A DNA stretch of 64,000 nucleotides, from positions 762,266-826,265 of the forward strand of contig PJRA01000428.1 of the NCBI GenBank assembly GCA_016987375.1, in the 5' to 3' direction. The notes under the pieces were generated by a model that worked only from the letters and a program-made list of their open reading frames with translations, did no database searches and had not been told where the DNA came from. A program made the translations under genes and the position numbers. Source of the DNA: Brachionus koreanus (taxonomy: Eukaryota > Rotifera > Eurotatoria > Ploima > Brachionidae). Below are positions 43,801 through 58,511 of this stretch, one piece after another. The first letter of the stretch is position 1. Each line of letters begins with the position of its first letter.

Positions 43801-44903
43801 AATTTAATGTTAAAAACTTACTAAATCTGTTGAAACTAATATTCTGCACTTAAATTGCTTTAGCTGATTCATGGCAAAGTTTCTTTGGTTTTGTTCGATA
43901 TTTCCTGATGTATAAATGGAATGCCATCCTCTTTGATTAAGATTTGAGCTCAAACTCTCAGCTCTAAAAATATAAAATAAATTAAAAAAAAAATCATCCT
44001 CTTTGAAATTAACTTTAATTGATAATTAACATAGATGATAGCTTGTTGAAATTGAACAGATTCAAGAATTTTGCACAACTCTTCAATTTTGGCATCAAAA
44101 CACTTATTTGCCAATTTTGAATAAGATGTTATTTTATAGTACTGCTTAATACCTCTAAGACTCGGATCAACAATGTTCAATCGAACATAAGTAGGTGATC
44201 TCATATACCGAGTTGCATATGATGCCATGAAAGTTGGATATGTTGCTGACAAAAATATCATCTGTTTATTAATCGGAAGTTTTGAATAAATAAGACTTGA
44301 TTAAAAAAAAATAAATAAAAATTATCTTCATTTGAATAATATTTTTTACTTGATAGAGTCTTGAAATTCAGGTTCCAAGAGTTTATCTGCTTCGTCCAGG
44401 ATAAATAAGCGAATGTTTGATGCATTTAGAAAATTCTGGTCAATTAGATGAAGAATACGACCTGGAGTTCCAATAGCAATTTGACAATTTTTCAATTTTG
44501 TTTTATCCTGATTAATGGATTGACCTCCGATGAACACTTGACACTTGGCAAAATTGTGTCCAATAGCTTTTATACAATCAGATATTTGGATTGCTACTTC
44601 TCTTGTTGGTGCGAGTACCAAAACCTGAAGAGCTTTTGATTTAGAGGTCAGAATTTGTTCGAGGGATAAAATGGAAAATACACATGTTTTTCCAGTTCCT
44701 GACTTTGCCTGTACAATTAAATCGAGACCAAGTTTTCCAATAGGTATTGCTTTTAGCTGAATGGGAGATGGTTTCAAAAAACCAGCTGACTTCAGACCAT
44801 CCAATACGGCTTTAGACAGCATCAAATCATCAAAGGTTACATTCTCATCAAGTTCTATATCTTTGGTTCGCTTTTTTGGACTTGGATCAATTGTTTTTTG
44901 CAT
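40813..44903 (-). CDS. DDX20: DEAD-box helicase DDX20 (Gemin3)
   Basis: ATP-dependent RNA helicase of the SMN complex, which assembles Sm cores on spliceosomal snRNAs. Exons: 44903-44350, 44295-44014, 43963-43822, 41603-41396, 41345-40813; 1719 nt, 572 aa, shorter than human (824). Motifs in order: Q-motif region [13 protein letters not shown], Walker [52 protein letters not shown], and [34 protein letters not shown] and [15 protein letters not shown] are diagnostic for DDX20 over other DEAD-box proteins. The C-terminal region is reduced to about 180 residues and ends in a Tyr-rich stretch ([14 protein letters not shown]), like the Tyr/Trp-rich end of vertebrate Gemin3. The last splice has two in-frame acceptors (AG before 41345 or about 14 nt upstream of it), differing by five residues. 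Confidence 0.92.
41848..42171 (+). CDS. Small acidic ORF ending in a truncated FLYWCH-like start
   Basis: An ATG-initiated 107-codon frame inside DDX20 intron 3, on the opposite strand. It is acidic (many Asp/Glu, [20 protein letters not shown]) and ends [20 protein letters not shown]. The KTTRGGLKL part resembles the opening strand of FLYWCH zinc fingers (usually GGxKLxxxGYxYxK), which in invertebrates often sit in transposon-derived or transposase-linked proteins; here it stops before the Cys/His ligands. It may be a truncated transposon gene, a nested host gene, or an exon of a spliced gene whose next exon I cannot find. Downstream AATAAA at 42169-42174 overlaps the stop. Confidence 0.4.
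   Translation: MNKNFVKQFSNFSPSVKNLRVSDFDNATSLEVATEQTDPKVLDELVSCLEKTNINEDNFDSDDAQIADSDDLLTEEINKLSSTTKDFHLTKTTRGGLKLCRNCIKNQ
42219..42298. repeat. Imperfect tandem repeat TGCTATGAAA x5
   Basis: Five copies of TGCTATGAAA separated by variable A-rich spacers of 5-12 nt, just 3' of the small ORF. Confidence 0.8.
42402..42462. repeat. Dispersed repeat shared with 10311-10372
   Basis: GTTAATC(A/T)ACAGGCTAG(T/G)GCCCATGTCA and ACCGATTAACAC(C/T)TCATTTATTTAATTT are shared with 10311-10372 with few changes. The neighbouring piece at 10411-10445 recurs inverted at 42977-43010. Probably one non-autonomous element family. Confidence 0.7.
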
Positions 44904-46544
44904 TTTAGTCGAAATAAAACTTTTAAAAAAAATTTTTTATGATAATTTTCAAAAAAGCTAAGCTATTTTAACAAAAAATTTTAAAAATTCTTTAATTTGT
45001 AATCCATTAAAAAAATTTTTGTATGTTCTTTTTTAATTTCTAGCAAAATATCAAGTTAATTTCATTTTTGATATATTAAATTCTGTGTAAAAGTTTTAAA
45101 ACTTGTAAATATATAATTATTTTGAAATGATTTTAGATAAAAATAGATTTGATTTATCAAAATATGAAAATGCTTTTTTCTTCGAATTATTTGTCTGCAA
45201 TTATTCATATTTAGTATAAAAGAAAGGACCGTTTGAAAAATTTAAATAAAAATTTTGTTTATTTTATTTAGATTTTTTCAATTTATCAATTAAATAAAAA
45301 AAATTTGTTGGCTAATCTTCAATAAATATGCTCTTTAGTCTATCAGCCTATCATAATTTTTTAAGATAATTCACTTGGGTTTATTTAAACATATAAAATG
45401 ACTAAAGTTTTAGATTAATAAATTTCAAAGTATCCAAATTTTTAAAAATACAAAGTTTTATCACTCAACGTAGTAGACCAAATATTAAAATATGGCAAAT
45501 AATAAGTAAATTTTTTTAAAATTCAAAACATCATAAATGTTATGAATTTTAAAAGTGATTCTAAAGGTTGGGTGTTAATTTTTTTTTTGATAAAAAAGTA
45601 TGTAAATTAACTTTAACTAGATATCTTTTGGCTGAAAATTTAAAATTTTCGATAAATTTCATTTCAATTTTTAACGAGCATTTTTATTTTTTTTTTAATA
45701 TCATATAGGTATGTTAAACAAAAAGGAGAAATCAATCATAATGAAAAAAATTGAAAATTTAATTAATTATTCAAAAAATTGTTGATAAAAAATTTAAAAA
45801 ATTAAAGAAACATAATTCTTTCCCATATTTTACAAAAAAAAAATATTATTTTGTTTACGATGAAATTTCAATAATTGGCTTCTAATTATTTTAAGTGTTT
45901 GAAAATTTTTGAATAAATTTAAAAATTAGCTACATAGACTCGAATAAAATTTCTAATGCTGATTCAGGTCGTGATCATGATTAAAAAATATTTAAATTAA
46001 CCTTGGAAATTCTAAAACACGTAGTAACTAGATAACTAATCGACTGTGAAATAAAATTACAACGTGGCATCTAAATTTTCTTATTTTAATAACAAGTTAA
46101 GTCTTTAATTGTTTCAATACGTTTCATAAACTGAATTTTAATTATTTTTAAAATTTGAGTATAAATATTTCTTTAGGTATTTTTATTTATATACTTATTG
46201 CTATCCAAATTTAGGCTCAAGCCTTTTTTTGTTGTCAAGTAATTTTTTTGTTTGTAGCATTCATATACAAATTTAAGTGAGACTTAATTGATTAAATCAA
46301 ATATTTTAACCAATTTTTTTTTAAAATATAAATTTTTTTATCTTTTATTTCAAGTCATGAGTGAAATAGTTTATTGTTTAATTTTTTAATTAGTTTAATT
46401 TTACATTTCGACAATTTTTTTCTATTTATATTTTATAATATTTAGTGCAGAAATAAATTAATTTTTTTTCTAATTTTAAACTTATTTACTATTATTTTAA
46501 AATAATCCTGATAAGAAATTGATTAAATTTTGGATTATTTTAAA
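44904..46544. other. Divergent spacer DDX20 / PAPS synthase
   Basis: About 1.6 kb, AT-rich, with promoters of both genes expected here. No motif, repeat or ORF supported. Confidence 0.4.
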
Positions 46545-49535
<2,991 letters not shown>

Positions 49536-52310
49536 TTCAAAATTTATCGAAAGACTAGATTATTTTTTTTTATTATATTGTTTTTATTTTTATTCGCTTT
49601 TATCATTTAGATAGATTCTTTATTAATTTTGAATAGATTTATTTTCCAATTAAAAATATTAAAAATAAACATTCAAATTTTTTTAAAGTTTTTAACTGAT
49701 TTTTTTCAACTTTTTTTTAAAAAAAGAGTTTATTTGAAAAAAAAATTCCTAATTTAACCAAGTCAAGAATTATTTTATTTTTGAAATTAAAAAGTTGAGT
49801 TTGAATTTTCAAGATAATTTCTACTAATATGAAGTATTCATCATATAATTGCAATAAACATTAAAAGCAAAACATTTGTATCATATTTTGAAATTATGAT
49901 GATTCAACAAAAGGTTAAATGGCCAAACAAAGAGAGAGCGCTTTAAATTGCATTCTGATTTTCACTGGTCCTAATTACTTTCATTAATACAATTTTACAT
50001 TTTTCTTAATATGATTGTTATGATGTTTTTGAAGCTAAGACTCCATGATAGATGGCTAAAGACTAAAGACTAAAACGTAGTGGTTATTTTGAAAATTAAC
50101 TTTTTTTTTTAATGGTAAACTTAAAAAATCCTAATATTTTTATTTTTTATTTTTTTTGAAAACACTAAATTGATATTTTGAAATATTTTTTTTAAGATTA
50201 TTGGAAAATAACGTGATATGATAACTGAATAGTTAAATCCCTTTCCTTCTTACTTTATCTATTAAAGTTAAATAAATTTTAAATTTAAACACAAGAACTT
50301 TTCAAATTTTTTAATGTAAAAATAACATTTTGTGTTGAATTGTATACACTTATTGTAAATGGTTTTTTAGTTTTTGGTTAAAAATTAACAAGGAATTTCT
50401 TATTTCAAAGTTTAGTTTCTAATTAATTGAGCTTTAAAAAAAACGAATAATCATGTTAGTTGAAATAGATTTGTTTGTATTTATTAAAATTAAGATATTA
50501 ATAATTTTTTTTTTTAAGAATAATAATTTTCATGGAAAACTTCATATTTTGTTTATAATAAGTGGATAATTAAATTTAAAAACCAGAAAAAATGTAATTA
50601 AAGTTTGCTGATCATAAAGTTTTCTGAATATTTTTTATCAAAATTTAAAAACAAATTATTTTTAACTTTAAAAATTTTTAAGTTCACAAAAATCAATAAT
50701 GAATTAGATTTCTATCAATATTTTCAAGTAATATTTTAAGAGAATATTTTTTGATATTTTAATTAAGTAAATCAAAACTTTTTTGAATAAAATGTTTTTT
50801 TAACTTGAAAAAAAAAAATTGAAAAAAAATTTTCAGAGCTTTTCATACAAAAAAATTTAATTTATTTAAAATAAATGCTTTAAAAAGATGATTTATTGAA
50901 TTAGAATTTTGTATATTAATTTTTTGATTAAAATTTTGTTTTATGATAGGCCTAATAAAATATTAATTTTTTCTTTTATAATTGTGAAATGAATAGAATT
51001 TTGAAAGTTTAACAATTTAAGCTTAAAATAACAAAAAAGTAATTTTAAATGCCCGAAATAGCGGGCATATGTCGATTTATGGAATAAATTGAAATCTTTG
51101 TATATTTAAGATTTATAATTAAGCTGAAATTTTTCAAACTGTAAATTTTTTTTAATTAAATGGTCTTTGTTGGCTTATTTTTGAAAAACAATATCTGAAT
51201 TTTTAGCTCATAAACAAATATTTATAGATTTTCTATTAAAATAACCTAATTTCAACTAAATGAATTAGCTACAAAGCTCTTTAGAAGGATTTTAAGAAAT
51301 TTTGATAAAAATTTCCGATCAGTTACTAAAAATTTTGAGCTCAAAATTTTTGAATTTTTTTTTTAACTTTTCCGTGTTTGACTTATTAAGTTGTGAACAA
51401 TCAGAGTTGTTGTAATATAGGGCTAAATTTTCAATTTTTTTATTTACTAAGGCATTGGCCTAGTGAAGCATAGAAACGAGTTAGTTTATTTTCAGAGTGT
51501 TTATTTATGTATCAGGTCGTTAAAGTAGCCTTTTAGTGACTAAATTTATGGCATAATTTTGAAAAGTTCTCAAATCGAATTAAAAATGAAATCTATGAAA
51601 CTTTGAGATTTAAACCGTAAATTAAGTAAATAAAATTTTGAAAAAATTTTCAGGGGTTTTGTAAAAACTCTCTAAAAAAATTGTTTTTTAACTATTGAGG
51701 GTAATTAAATACTTCAGAGCTAAACCTACAAAACAAACAAAAACTATTCTATGGTTTTTTTTATTTTTAAATTAAAACAAAAATGGTTGTCCACAATTTA
51801 TTTTTGCCAAAATCTTTGCTCCATTCAAGAAAATATCAACTAAAACGTGACTATTTTAAGATTTCTGGAAAATGAAATTTTCAATTTAAAAAATAAAAAA
51901 TCTAAATTTTATTTCAAAAGACTGGAATATGGCTATTGGGAATTGAAAAATAAACATTTATCGCAATAAATTTTTTTTTTGTTATCACTTGATCATAAAT
52001 AATGAAAAATAAGAGTTATGAAAATTTCTTGAAGCATTAGATTAATGATGTAACAGTATTAGTATATAATAAGGTAAAAAAAATCTGGTTACCATAGCAA
52101 CCACGTTGATTTTTTATTTTAATAAAATTTAAGTTTTAATTTTCAAATCACGGAGGAGTCTTTTAATTTTCTGAAATTTAATTTTATTCCCCCTAATTTT
52201 GGAAAAACTCAAAATTATGTAACTTTTAAATTGTGAAAATTTTTGTTTTTTTTTTTTTTTTAATGTACTTTATTATTTAGAAAATAACTATTTTTCGTAG
52301 CTTTAAAATA
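49536..52310. other. Long AT-rich spacer PAPSS / SPATA6 (2.8 kb)
   Basis: No coding frame, terminal repeat or RNA gene recognised. Contains the PAPSS poly(A) signal and the SPATA6 promoter. Confidence 0.4.
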
Positions 52311-53868
52311 ATGGAAAAACTTTCATTGCGTGCTTACAAATGCATAGTTGAGCTCACTCTACACGAATTGACTGCACCTGGGGTTCGTTTGGCCAACAAA
52401 GACGATTTGTATGTAAATGTGTGTCTATTGGGTCAACAAAGACGAACACGTCTAGTCCAACCAGTCTTTCCATTAAAATTTTCAGCCTACTTGGCTTTTG
52501 AAAAAACATTTAGATATGCCCGTGATCAAGAGGATGTGGCCAATTTTTTGGATGATCTCAATGTCCTAGTAGAACTTATTCAGTTAAGTCGGACCGGAAA
52601 TAATGAAGTTCTAGCTTGGTATGAATCAAATGCCAGAGAGTTTCTTTACCCTGATGAAAACGCGGGCACCAACTATGATAGCCCTCAGCGCGGCGTCTTC
52701 ATGACTAGAAATGATAACTTTCCAGTTAAGCCTTTTTAACTAAAATTAAAAAATACAATTAATAATCTATTTTTTTTATAATTAGGGCACTATTTCTCCA
52801 CAAATTATTTTTTGTACATCAATCACCATTGCTGAGACTCAGACACCATCGCTAGACATTCTACGCGAATACGAAAACAGATTTGTTCCTGATCCTGTGT
52901 TGGAAAAAGCACCAAAAAAGACAAAAAAATCCAGACGAAAATCCAAAAATTCAGAATTCATGGGTCGCGAAAATTTTGCCAATCACACAATTTCCTCAGC
53001 AATTAAAGCCGACTACACTTTACCAGATGTAAGACAAAAACTCGAAGAATTAAATCGATCTGTCCAGAAGACAAAAATTGTCAAGACAGCTCAGGGAGTA
53101 AAATCGGCGAATATTTTTCGAAGCAGATCGTTTAGACCATTTGTGGTACGCAAAGCTGATGAAACTAACATTCTACGCAAACCAGAATCACATGACGTTT
53201 TGCACGATGGTCTCATTTTGACAAGAAAAAGTCCGAAAAGAATTTTTGAATCAAAAAAATCTAGATCTCGACCAAGATCTAGATCGGCTTCTGTTCAATC
53301 AAGAATGACCAGATCGCTCAGTCCAATTAGCTTTAACAAAAGTTTGAATGAAAATCTTGCCATAGAAAATTACAGACCTCTGAGCAGAAAATCAAGCCAA
53401 AATTTACAAGAGTTAAAAGATGAAAATTTTGAACATTCTCACTCAAGTTTTAAAAATAATTGTGAGGTTTGTTTGGATCATGACATTAGAAATCAAATTC
53501 AAACAAGAGTTAACCGTTTGAATATGAACACTGATCCAGTTTTTTACAGAGCTAAATCGCCTTTTAATGAAACAACTAGATTCAATTCGAACGATTTGGT
53601 AAGAGCTTCTTTTTTAGAACAGTACGAGAACAAACCATTCAAAGAAGCTCATGACGCAACAGAAAAAATGCTCGCTAAAGAAAGAAAGGGCTCGAATAAG
53701 TATCCAAGAAACGAGTCGATGTCAAGCTATTCTCCTCCTAAAAACAAAATAGATTGGCAGTATTCAAGATATTATCCTTGGTTGTTTAATTACACTGAGT
53801 ATTTAAGGCAATTGGAAGAAGAACTATACAGACTGAAGCAGCGAAGCAAAAATTTAAGAGTTTATTAA
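52311..53868 (+). CDS. SPATA6: Spermatogenesis-associated protein 6 (SPATA6) homologue
   Basis: SPATA6 is needed for the sperm connecting piece (head-tail coupling) in mammals and is conserved in flagellated lineages. Exons: 52311-52724 and 52786-53868; 1497 nt, 498 aa (human 488). The N-terminal ~165 residues match the SPATA6 N-terminal domain: APGVRLANKDDLYVNVCLLGQ, TFPL-like VFPLKFSAYLAFEKTF, DLNVLVELIQL, AREFLYPDENA, and across the intron FP|GTISPQIIFCTSITIAET, equivalent to the GIAPKLEFSTTSVITE of the human protein. The rest is basic and disordered, with KKTKKSRRKSK, an Arg/Ser-rich SRSRPRSRSASVQSR and a Tyr-rich end. It contains RPFVVRK, comparable to the PPFVIRH of human SPATA6. AATAAA at 53954-53959. 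Suggests the organism makes flagellated sperm. Confidence 0.9.
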
Positions 53869-53984
53869 TTAATAAGCATTTTAAATTTAGATTTTAATCT
53901 AGAGCTAGTTTTGATTTAAGTCTATTTATCGATATGAAATTATATTTTTTTTAAATAAAATTTTTTTATAAAATAAAATTTTTC

Positions 53985-54970
53985 TTTGACTTCAACGATG
54001 ACTTTAAGTAAAAGTAGTTATTACTGCAACATGGAACTAGTTCAAGCAAAGCTCTAATTAGCAATAGCAGAATCCCAGATTCATTGTGCTTCGCTATCCA
54101 AGTGTCAATCTTCGTTTTAAAGCTGTTTAGATTAATAAAACTCACAATTTCTTTTGAAAACTTATTCCAGACACCAACATCTCTGTTTGTAAATCTTATA
54201 CTACAATTTCTTAATCTTTCTCGCACTAATTTCTTCTATGATTATACTTTCTGGTGTCAGACCTGGTATTTAAGCTGAATTTTATGCCTTTTCTAAAATT
54301 CACAATCTACATTTTGTTCACTAATTTGAACATTTGGTATAGATCTCCACTATTTCGATCTAGTTTAATCTTTTTCTAAATATGGACACCATGAGCTGAT
54401 AGCATATTCCAAATAAAGTCTGACTAGTGAACAGTATCCTAGCCTAAGTGTTTTTTTTTCGTTGGAAATTTAAAAGATCAATGGATCATACTCAAGATAC
54501 AGTTGGCTCTTGCGCTCACATTTTTTTTTGAAAATCCCATTTCAAATTGCTTTGGATAAAAATACCTAAATCTCTGTCACAAACGGAATTGTAGAGCGAA
54601 AGAATAACCGAATTTTGTGTTCATGTTGTTAACATGTAAAACTTGACATCCATCAATGCTCAATAAAATAGACCAGTCCCTTGACCATCAACATAAAGGC
54701 TATCTATATTCACTTGTTGACTAAGGATAAAACTGAAACTCTTGATAATAGATATAATTTTTGTGTCATCTGCATAAGCTTCACATTTATTTTATCGATA
54801 ATATCTAAGATGGCATTAATGTAAAATAACAAAAAGTAATGGCCCAAGTACGGAACCCTGAGTAACTCCGATTATCATATCTACTCAATTTGAACATGTT
54901 TCACCAAAAACCGTTAAGTTCTGTACTTCAAAAAAGATGAAATCAATTTTATCACTCGATTACTTGTGGA
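53985..54970 (-). pseudogene. LINE reverse-transcriptase relic
   Basis: On the minus strand, in order: [27 protein letters not shown] (catalytic YADD intact), VDGQ, WSILLSIDGCQVLHVNN, YLEYAISSWCPYLEKD, and an 86-codon frame (54226-53966) with RFTNRDVGVWNKF and INLNSFKTKID. This is the RT-to-C-terminus order of CR1/Jockey-type LINEs. Multiple frameshifts. It lies 117 bp past the SPATA6 stop, antisense. Confidence 0.8.
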
Positions 54971-56072
54971 AAAGTATTATTAAAAATTATTACATTATGT
55001 AAAATATTAGAAGAGAAAAATTTAAGTAATATTTCTTTGATGGACATCATAACTGAATATTGTTGTCAAATAAAAAAAAGAACAGCTACTACATTATTTA
55101 TTGACTTGAGAAAGGTTTTGATATTATCAAGTCAAATTTATTTTTAAATTTTTTCATTTAAGTTTTGACAATTTTTCTTTAGGTCTTCTTTTTAACTCTC
55201 TTTTGCGGAATTTAGTTCAATTTAAAAAGAACAAAATGTCACAATTCTTTATAATATTTTATTTAAAGATCAAAAACAAATTCTGAAAATACAACATAAT
55301 TCAATATTCATGATTGCATTATTAAGAGTATTTTGGCAAAACTCTGCAAATTTAGCATGATGTAAATTTTGAAAAATTTGACTGGAGTGCATTTTGCAGA
55401 GATTTTGCACATCAGAAGAAGACTTAAACAATTGATTCAACTTAATTTGTACCAAATGACACGAAACCTTTAAAATTTGTTTTCTAGCAAACAAATTTTT
55501 CTTGTCTTAGTAAGTTAAAATATACCTCTTCATAATTTATTCAGTAAGGTTCAGAAAGAATAGTTTTTTTATTTTTTAAAAAACAATAAATTAGAAAAAA
55601 ATAAATTTCTATAAAATCTAGTTGAAGCATACAAATATTTTTTCTCTTAACACAGATAAATGAAAACTGCTTTTTTTTTCAATTCAAACTCTCAAAATGA
55701 TAATTTAGAAGAAAAAATAAAAATTTGATAATTTTGGTTGATTTTTTTTTTTAAATTATGATAAATTCAAATTAGCAAAAACGGATTGTTTTTTATGCTA
55801 AGAAATGCTAATTTTGATTTCAAAAATTTTAAAAATAACTACTTTCTTTTTAATTTCAATATTTCTTAAATGACAAAAATTAGAATAGAAAAAATGTTTT
55901 CTTTTTGAAAGTTTAACAGAAACAAAAGATACAATATCTAATCAATTTTCATAATTTCATAATTAATGACTAACAATTAAATAAAAAAATGGATAATTTC
56001 AAAATTATTTAAATGAAAAAATGAATAAATATAAATTTTTTATTAAATTGTTTTTAAAAAAATTAGAACAAA
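54971..56072. other. AT-rich spacer
   Basis: No coding signal; upstream region of the four-repeat gene. Confidence 0.4.
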
Positions 56073-57503
56073 ATGGGAAATACACCTACAGTAAATTTAA
56101 TAAACCAAGATCAATTGAAAATGAGCTACTTTTCAGTTCAAATGTCTAGCTCAGATCGGTTCAGACTTATTTTAGCACCAGATGAAATAAAACAAGTTAC
56201 AAAAAGTGTTCTAAATTCAACTTGGCCAGTTCAGGATGAGAATCATCAAGTTGGCTTTGTTGAATTCAAGTTAAAGGGTTCACCTTGGTATAATTATGGC
56301 GAAGATGATTTACAAGTCAAGTATTTTCTTTGCTCACTTTTAAAAGCTTATTATCAAATTGGATGGCATCTAAAAGCTTCGACTGATTTGGAGCGCAATA
56401 GCAATGAAACAGATGTTTTATTTTTTCAAAGAATGGCGCCTGTTGAAAGTTCTGTTATTTGCTTAAGCTTAAATTCAAGCGATAAAATTCGTGTACTAAG
56501 CCCAGAGAATTTACATCAAGTAATAAAAGATAGTGTACTAAGCTGTTGGCCTAAAGGTATTCAACGAGAGAGAATGTTTGGTCTAAGCTATGAAATAAAG
56601 CTTAATGGAAATCCTTGGACTGATTGGTCTCGTGATAGCTCGGACTCGTACAATATTCCAATATTGGTTCTAGAATTAATGAAAAATCTATTTAAAAGTG
56701 GCTTTTTGTTTGTGGGAGCTATTGATTCTGGCAAACGACAATCGAGTCTTAATGCTCTCTATTTCAGATATGCACCTGATCAAATAAATAAAATGGACAT
56801 TGAAAATACGCGTTTTTTCGCTCTTACTTTGAACAAGTCTGATAGAATTCGATTGCACAAGAGTGATCAAGACTTGAATGCTTTAATTTCGAATCAAAGC
56901 TATGGTATATATAGTTTGTGGTCAAGAGGAATACAAAGAGAATCAATGATTGATCACGCATTGGAATTTAAACTTGCTGGTAACCCATGGGACAGTCATG
57001 CATCTGAAGCTGTTGAATCGAGACTTTTATTAAACAATTTGTTTAATCTTTTTGCTCGCTATGGATGGACTTTGTATGCAACTTGTGACTTGACTAAAGA
57101 TATTTCAAACAAAAGCACTTTTTTCTTTCGAACTAAACCAATAGAGCCCAGGAATTTGGTCAATTTTTGCATAAGTTTAAATGAATCAGACAAAATTCGT
57201 CTCATAAACGGAGATTCTAATCTAGCTAGCGATTTAAAAGAAGGTGTTCTAAGTGGATGGCATAAAGGAATTCAAAAGGAGTCTGATTATTATGGTTCAT
57301 ACCAAATTAAACTATCAGGTTATCCTTTTTCAACTTTTGGTTCAGATAAAGTTTACACATGTGCAATGATGACTCTTATTCTAAATAATTTGGAGAGACG
57401 AGGGTTTAAACTTTTATGCAGTGCTGATGTCAGTCAAAAGTATTATTGTGATAAAAACAATTATTTTCCAACTGATTTGCACTCTTGGTTTTTTGAAAAC
57501 TAA
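56073..57503 (+). CDS. Four-repeat protein of unknown function, predicted N-myristoylated
   Basis: Not recognised as a named family. Single exon, 476 aa, no signal peptide or membrane segment. After 16 residues it consists of four tandem units of about 110-120 aa starting near residues 17, 126, 247 and 365. Each unit has the pattern: (F/C)x(L/V)xLNxSD(K/R)(I/F)R(L/V), a helix-like stretch, VLSxW(P/H)KGIQ(R/K)E, YEIKL-GNPW, an acidic patch, a Leu-rich stretch ending GWxLxA, then (S/C)(A/T)DL and LFFRxxP. Unit 1 is the most diverged (STWPVQDENHQVG) and unit 4 lacks the final FFR. The start MGNTPT fits the N-myristoylation consensus (Gly2, Thr6), so the protein may be tethered to membranes. No introns, AATAAA at 57565-57570, and good codon periodicity argue for a real gene. 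Role unknown. Confidence 0.85.
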   Translation: MGNTPTVNLINQDQLKMSYFSVQMSSSDRFRLILAPDEIKQVTKSVLNSTWPVQDENHQVGFVEFKLKGSPWYNYGEDDLQVKYFLCSLLKAYYQIGWHLKASTDLERNSNETDVLFFQRMAPVESSVICLSLNSSDKIRVLSPENLHQVIKDSVLSCWPKGIQRERMFGLSYEIKLNGNPWTDWSRDSSDSYNIPILVLELMKNLFKSGFLFVGAIDSGKRQSSLNALYFRYAPDQINKMDIENTRFFALTLNKSDRIRLHKSDQDLNALISNQSYGIYSLWSRGIQRESMIDHALEFKLAGNPWDSHASEAVESRLLLNNLFNLFARYGWTLYATCDLTKDISNKSTFFFRTKPIEPRNLVNFCISLNESDKIRLINGDSNLASDLKEGVLSGWHKGIQKESDYYGSYQIKLSGYPFSTFGSDKVYTCAMMTLILNNLERRGFKLLCSADVSQKYYCDKNNYFPTDLHSWFFEN

Positions 57504-58384
57504 AAACATTTTATTTTAAAGAAAAATTTTAAGAATTTTTTTACTAGAAATTTTTTATCTATTTAATAAAATTTTGACCGAATCTTTTAAATTAATTTTA
57601 TATGTTTCATTTTAATTTTATAAGTTTATATGTATTTTCAAAGAAATATCAAATAATTATATGAAAGTGTTTTATGCTGTACTTGACATAAGAGCCATTT
57701 TCTTTTATTAATTTTCCTTGCATTGTGGTATCAGAAGAAATTAGTTGTATTTAGCCAATAAAAAGGAAATGATCAATAATTTAAAGACTTGCTTGATTTT
57801 TTTTGCTAGATACTATCAAAAAAGTTACTAACTTTTTTAAAATAATTTAAATTTTCAAGTAGAATTTTTAGAAAATCAAATCTCAAGTTTAAATAATTTC
57901 AAAAAATCATGCTTTTTATTTTCTTTTTGATAGCAACAACAAGTAATGGCAATTTTCAAGAATGGAAAGAGAGACGCTGATTTGAATGAGGTCTTTTCTT
58001 ATTGAGAATATAAAAATTTTTGAACAATCGAACCAGAACAAAAGTATCGGTTTCTAGTAAAAATTAGCATAATTAAAATATAAAATTTTTTAAAAATAAA
58101 TTCATCGATATTTTTTCAAAATAATTTGATTTTTAGCTTCAGTAATAATATATTGATTTTCAGTTAATTTCAGAATACGTTTGAATTATGTTTCCTTCAT
58201 AGATATAATTAAATTTAGTAGAAAAATTCAATTTATTTTTTAATTAGTTAATTTTTCATTTAACATTCACATTTTTTTTGCGTCTGCATCGTTTAACGGA
58301 TGAGTTATCTTAAAATTAATAGTTTTTTGGGCTTACAATTTTTAAAATATGACCCACTTAAATGAGACAAGTTTTTCTCTACAA

Positions 58385-58511
58385 CACAGTATATGGAAAT
58401 CTGCACTCCAAAAATCACACAGCTAAATCAACAGAGAATTTTTTACGGGAAAGAAATAATAATAATGTTGAAGACTCAATCGTGGGTGATTGGTCTCACA
58501 GGTTTATTAAA
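58385..58511 (+). pseudogene. Possible Tc1/mariner transposase fragment
   Basis: One frame gives NLHSKNHTAKSTENFLRERN, resembling the (D)NAxxHTAKxTxxFLxxRxI segment around the second catalytic Asp of Tc1/mariner transposases. It runs out of frame soon after. Motif is short. Confidence 0.35.

Larger units (their letters stand above)
41604..43821. other. DDX20 intron 3 (2.2 kb)
   Basis: Unusually long for this gene, whose other introns are 49-55 bp. It holds an opposite-strand ORF (41848-42171), a short tandem repeat (42219-42298) and repeats shared with 10.3 kb (42402-42462 direct; 42977-43010 inverted). It is therefore probably enlarged by insertions. Confidence 0.6.

Noticed and set aside
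54971..55500. Open frame at 55270-55494 (-) as a small gene
   Set aside because: Contains short internal near-repeats (CKMHSSQIFQNLHHAKFAEFCQN) but no start context, homology or neighbouring exon.
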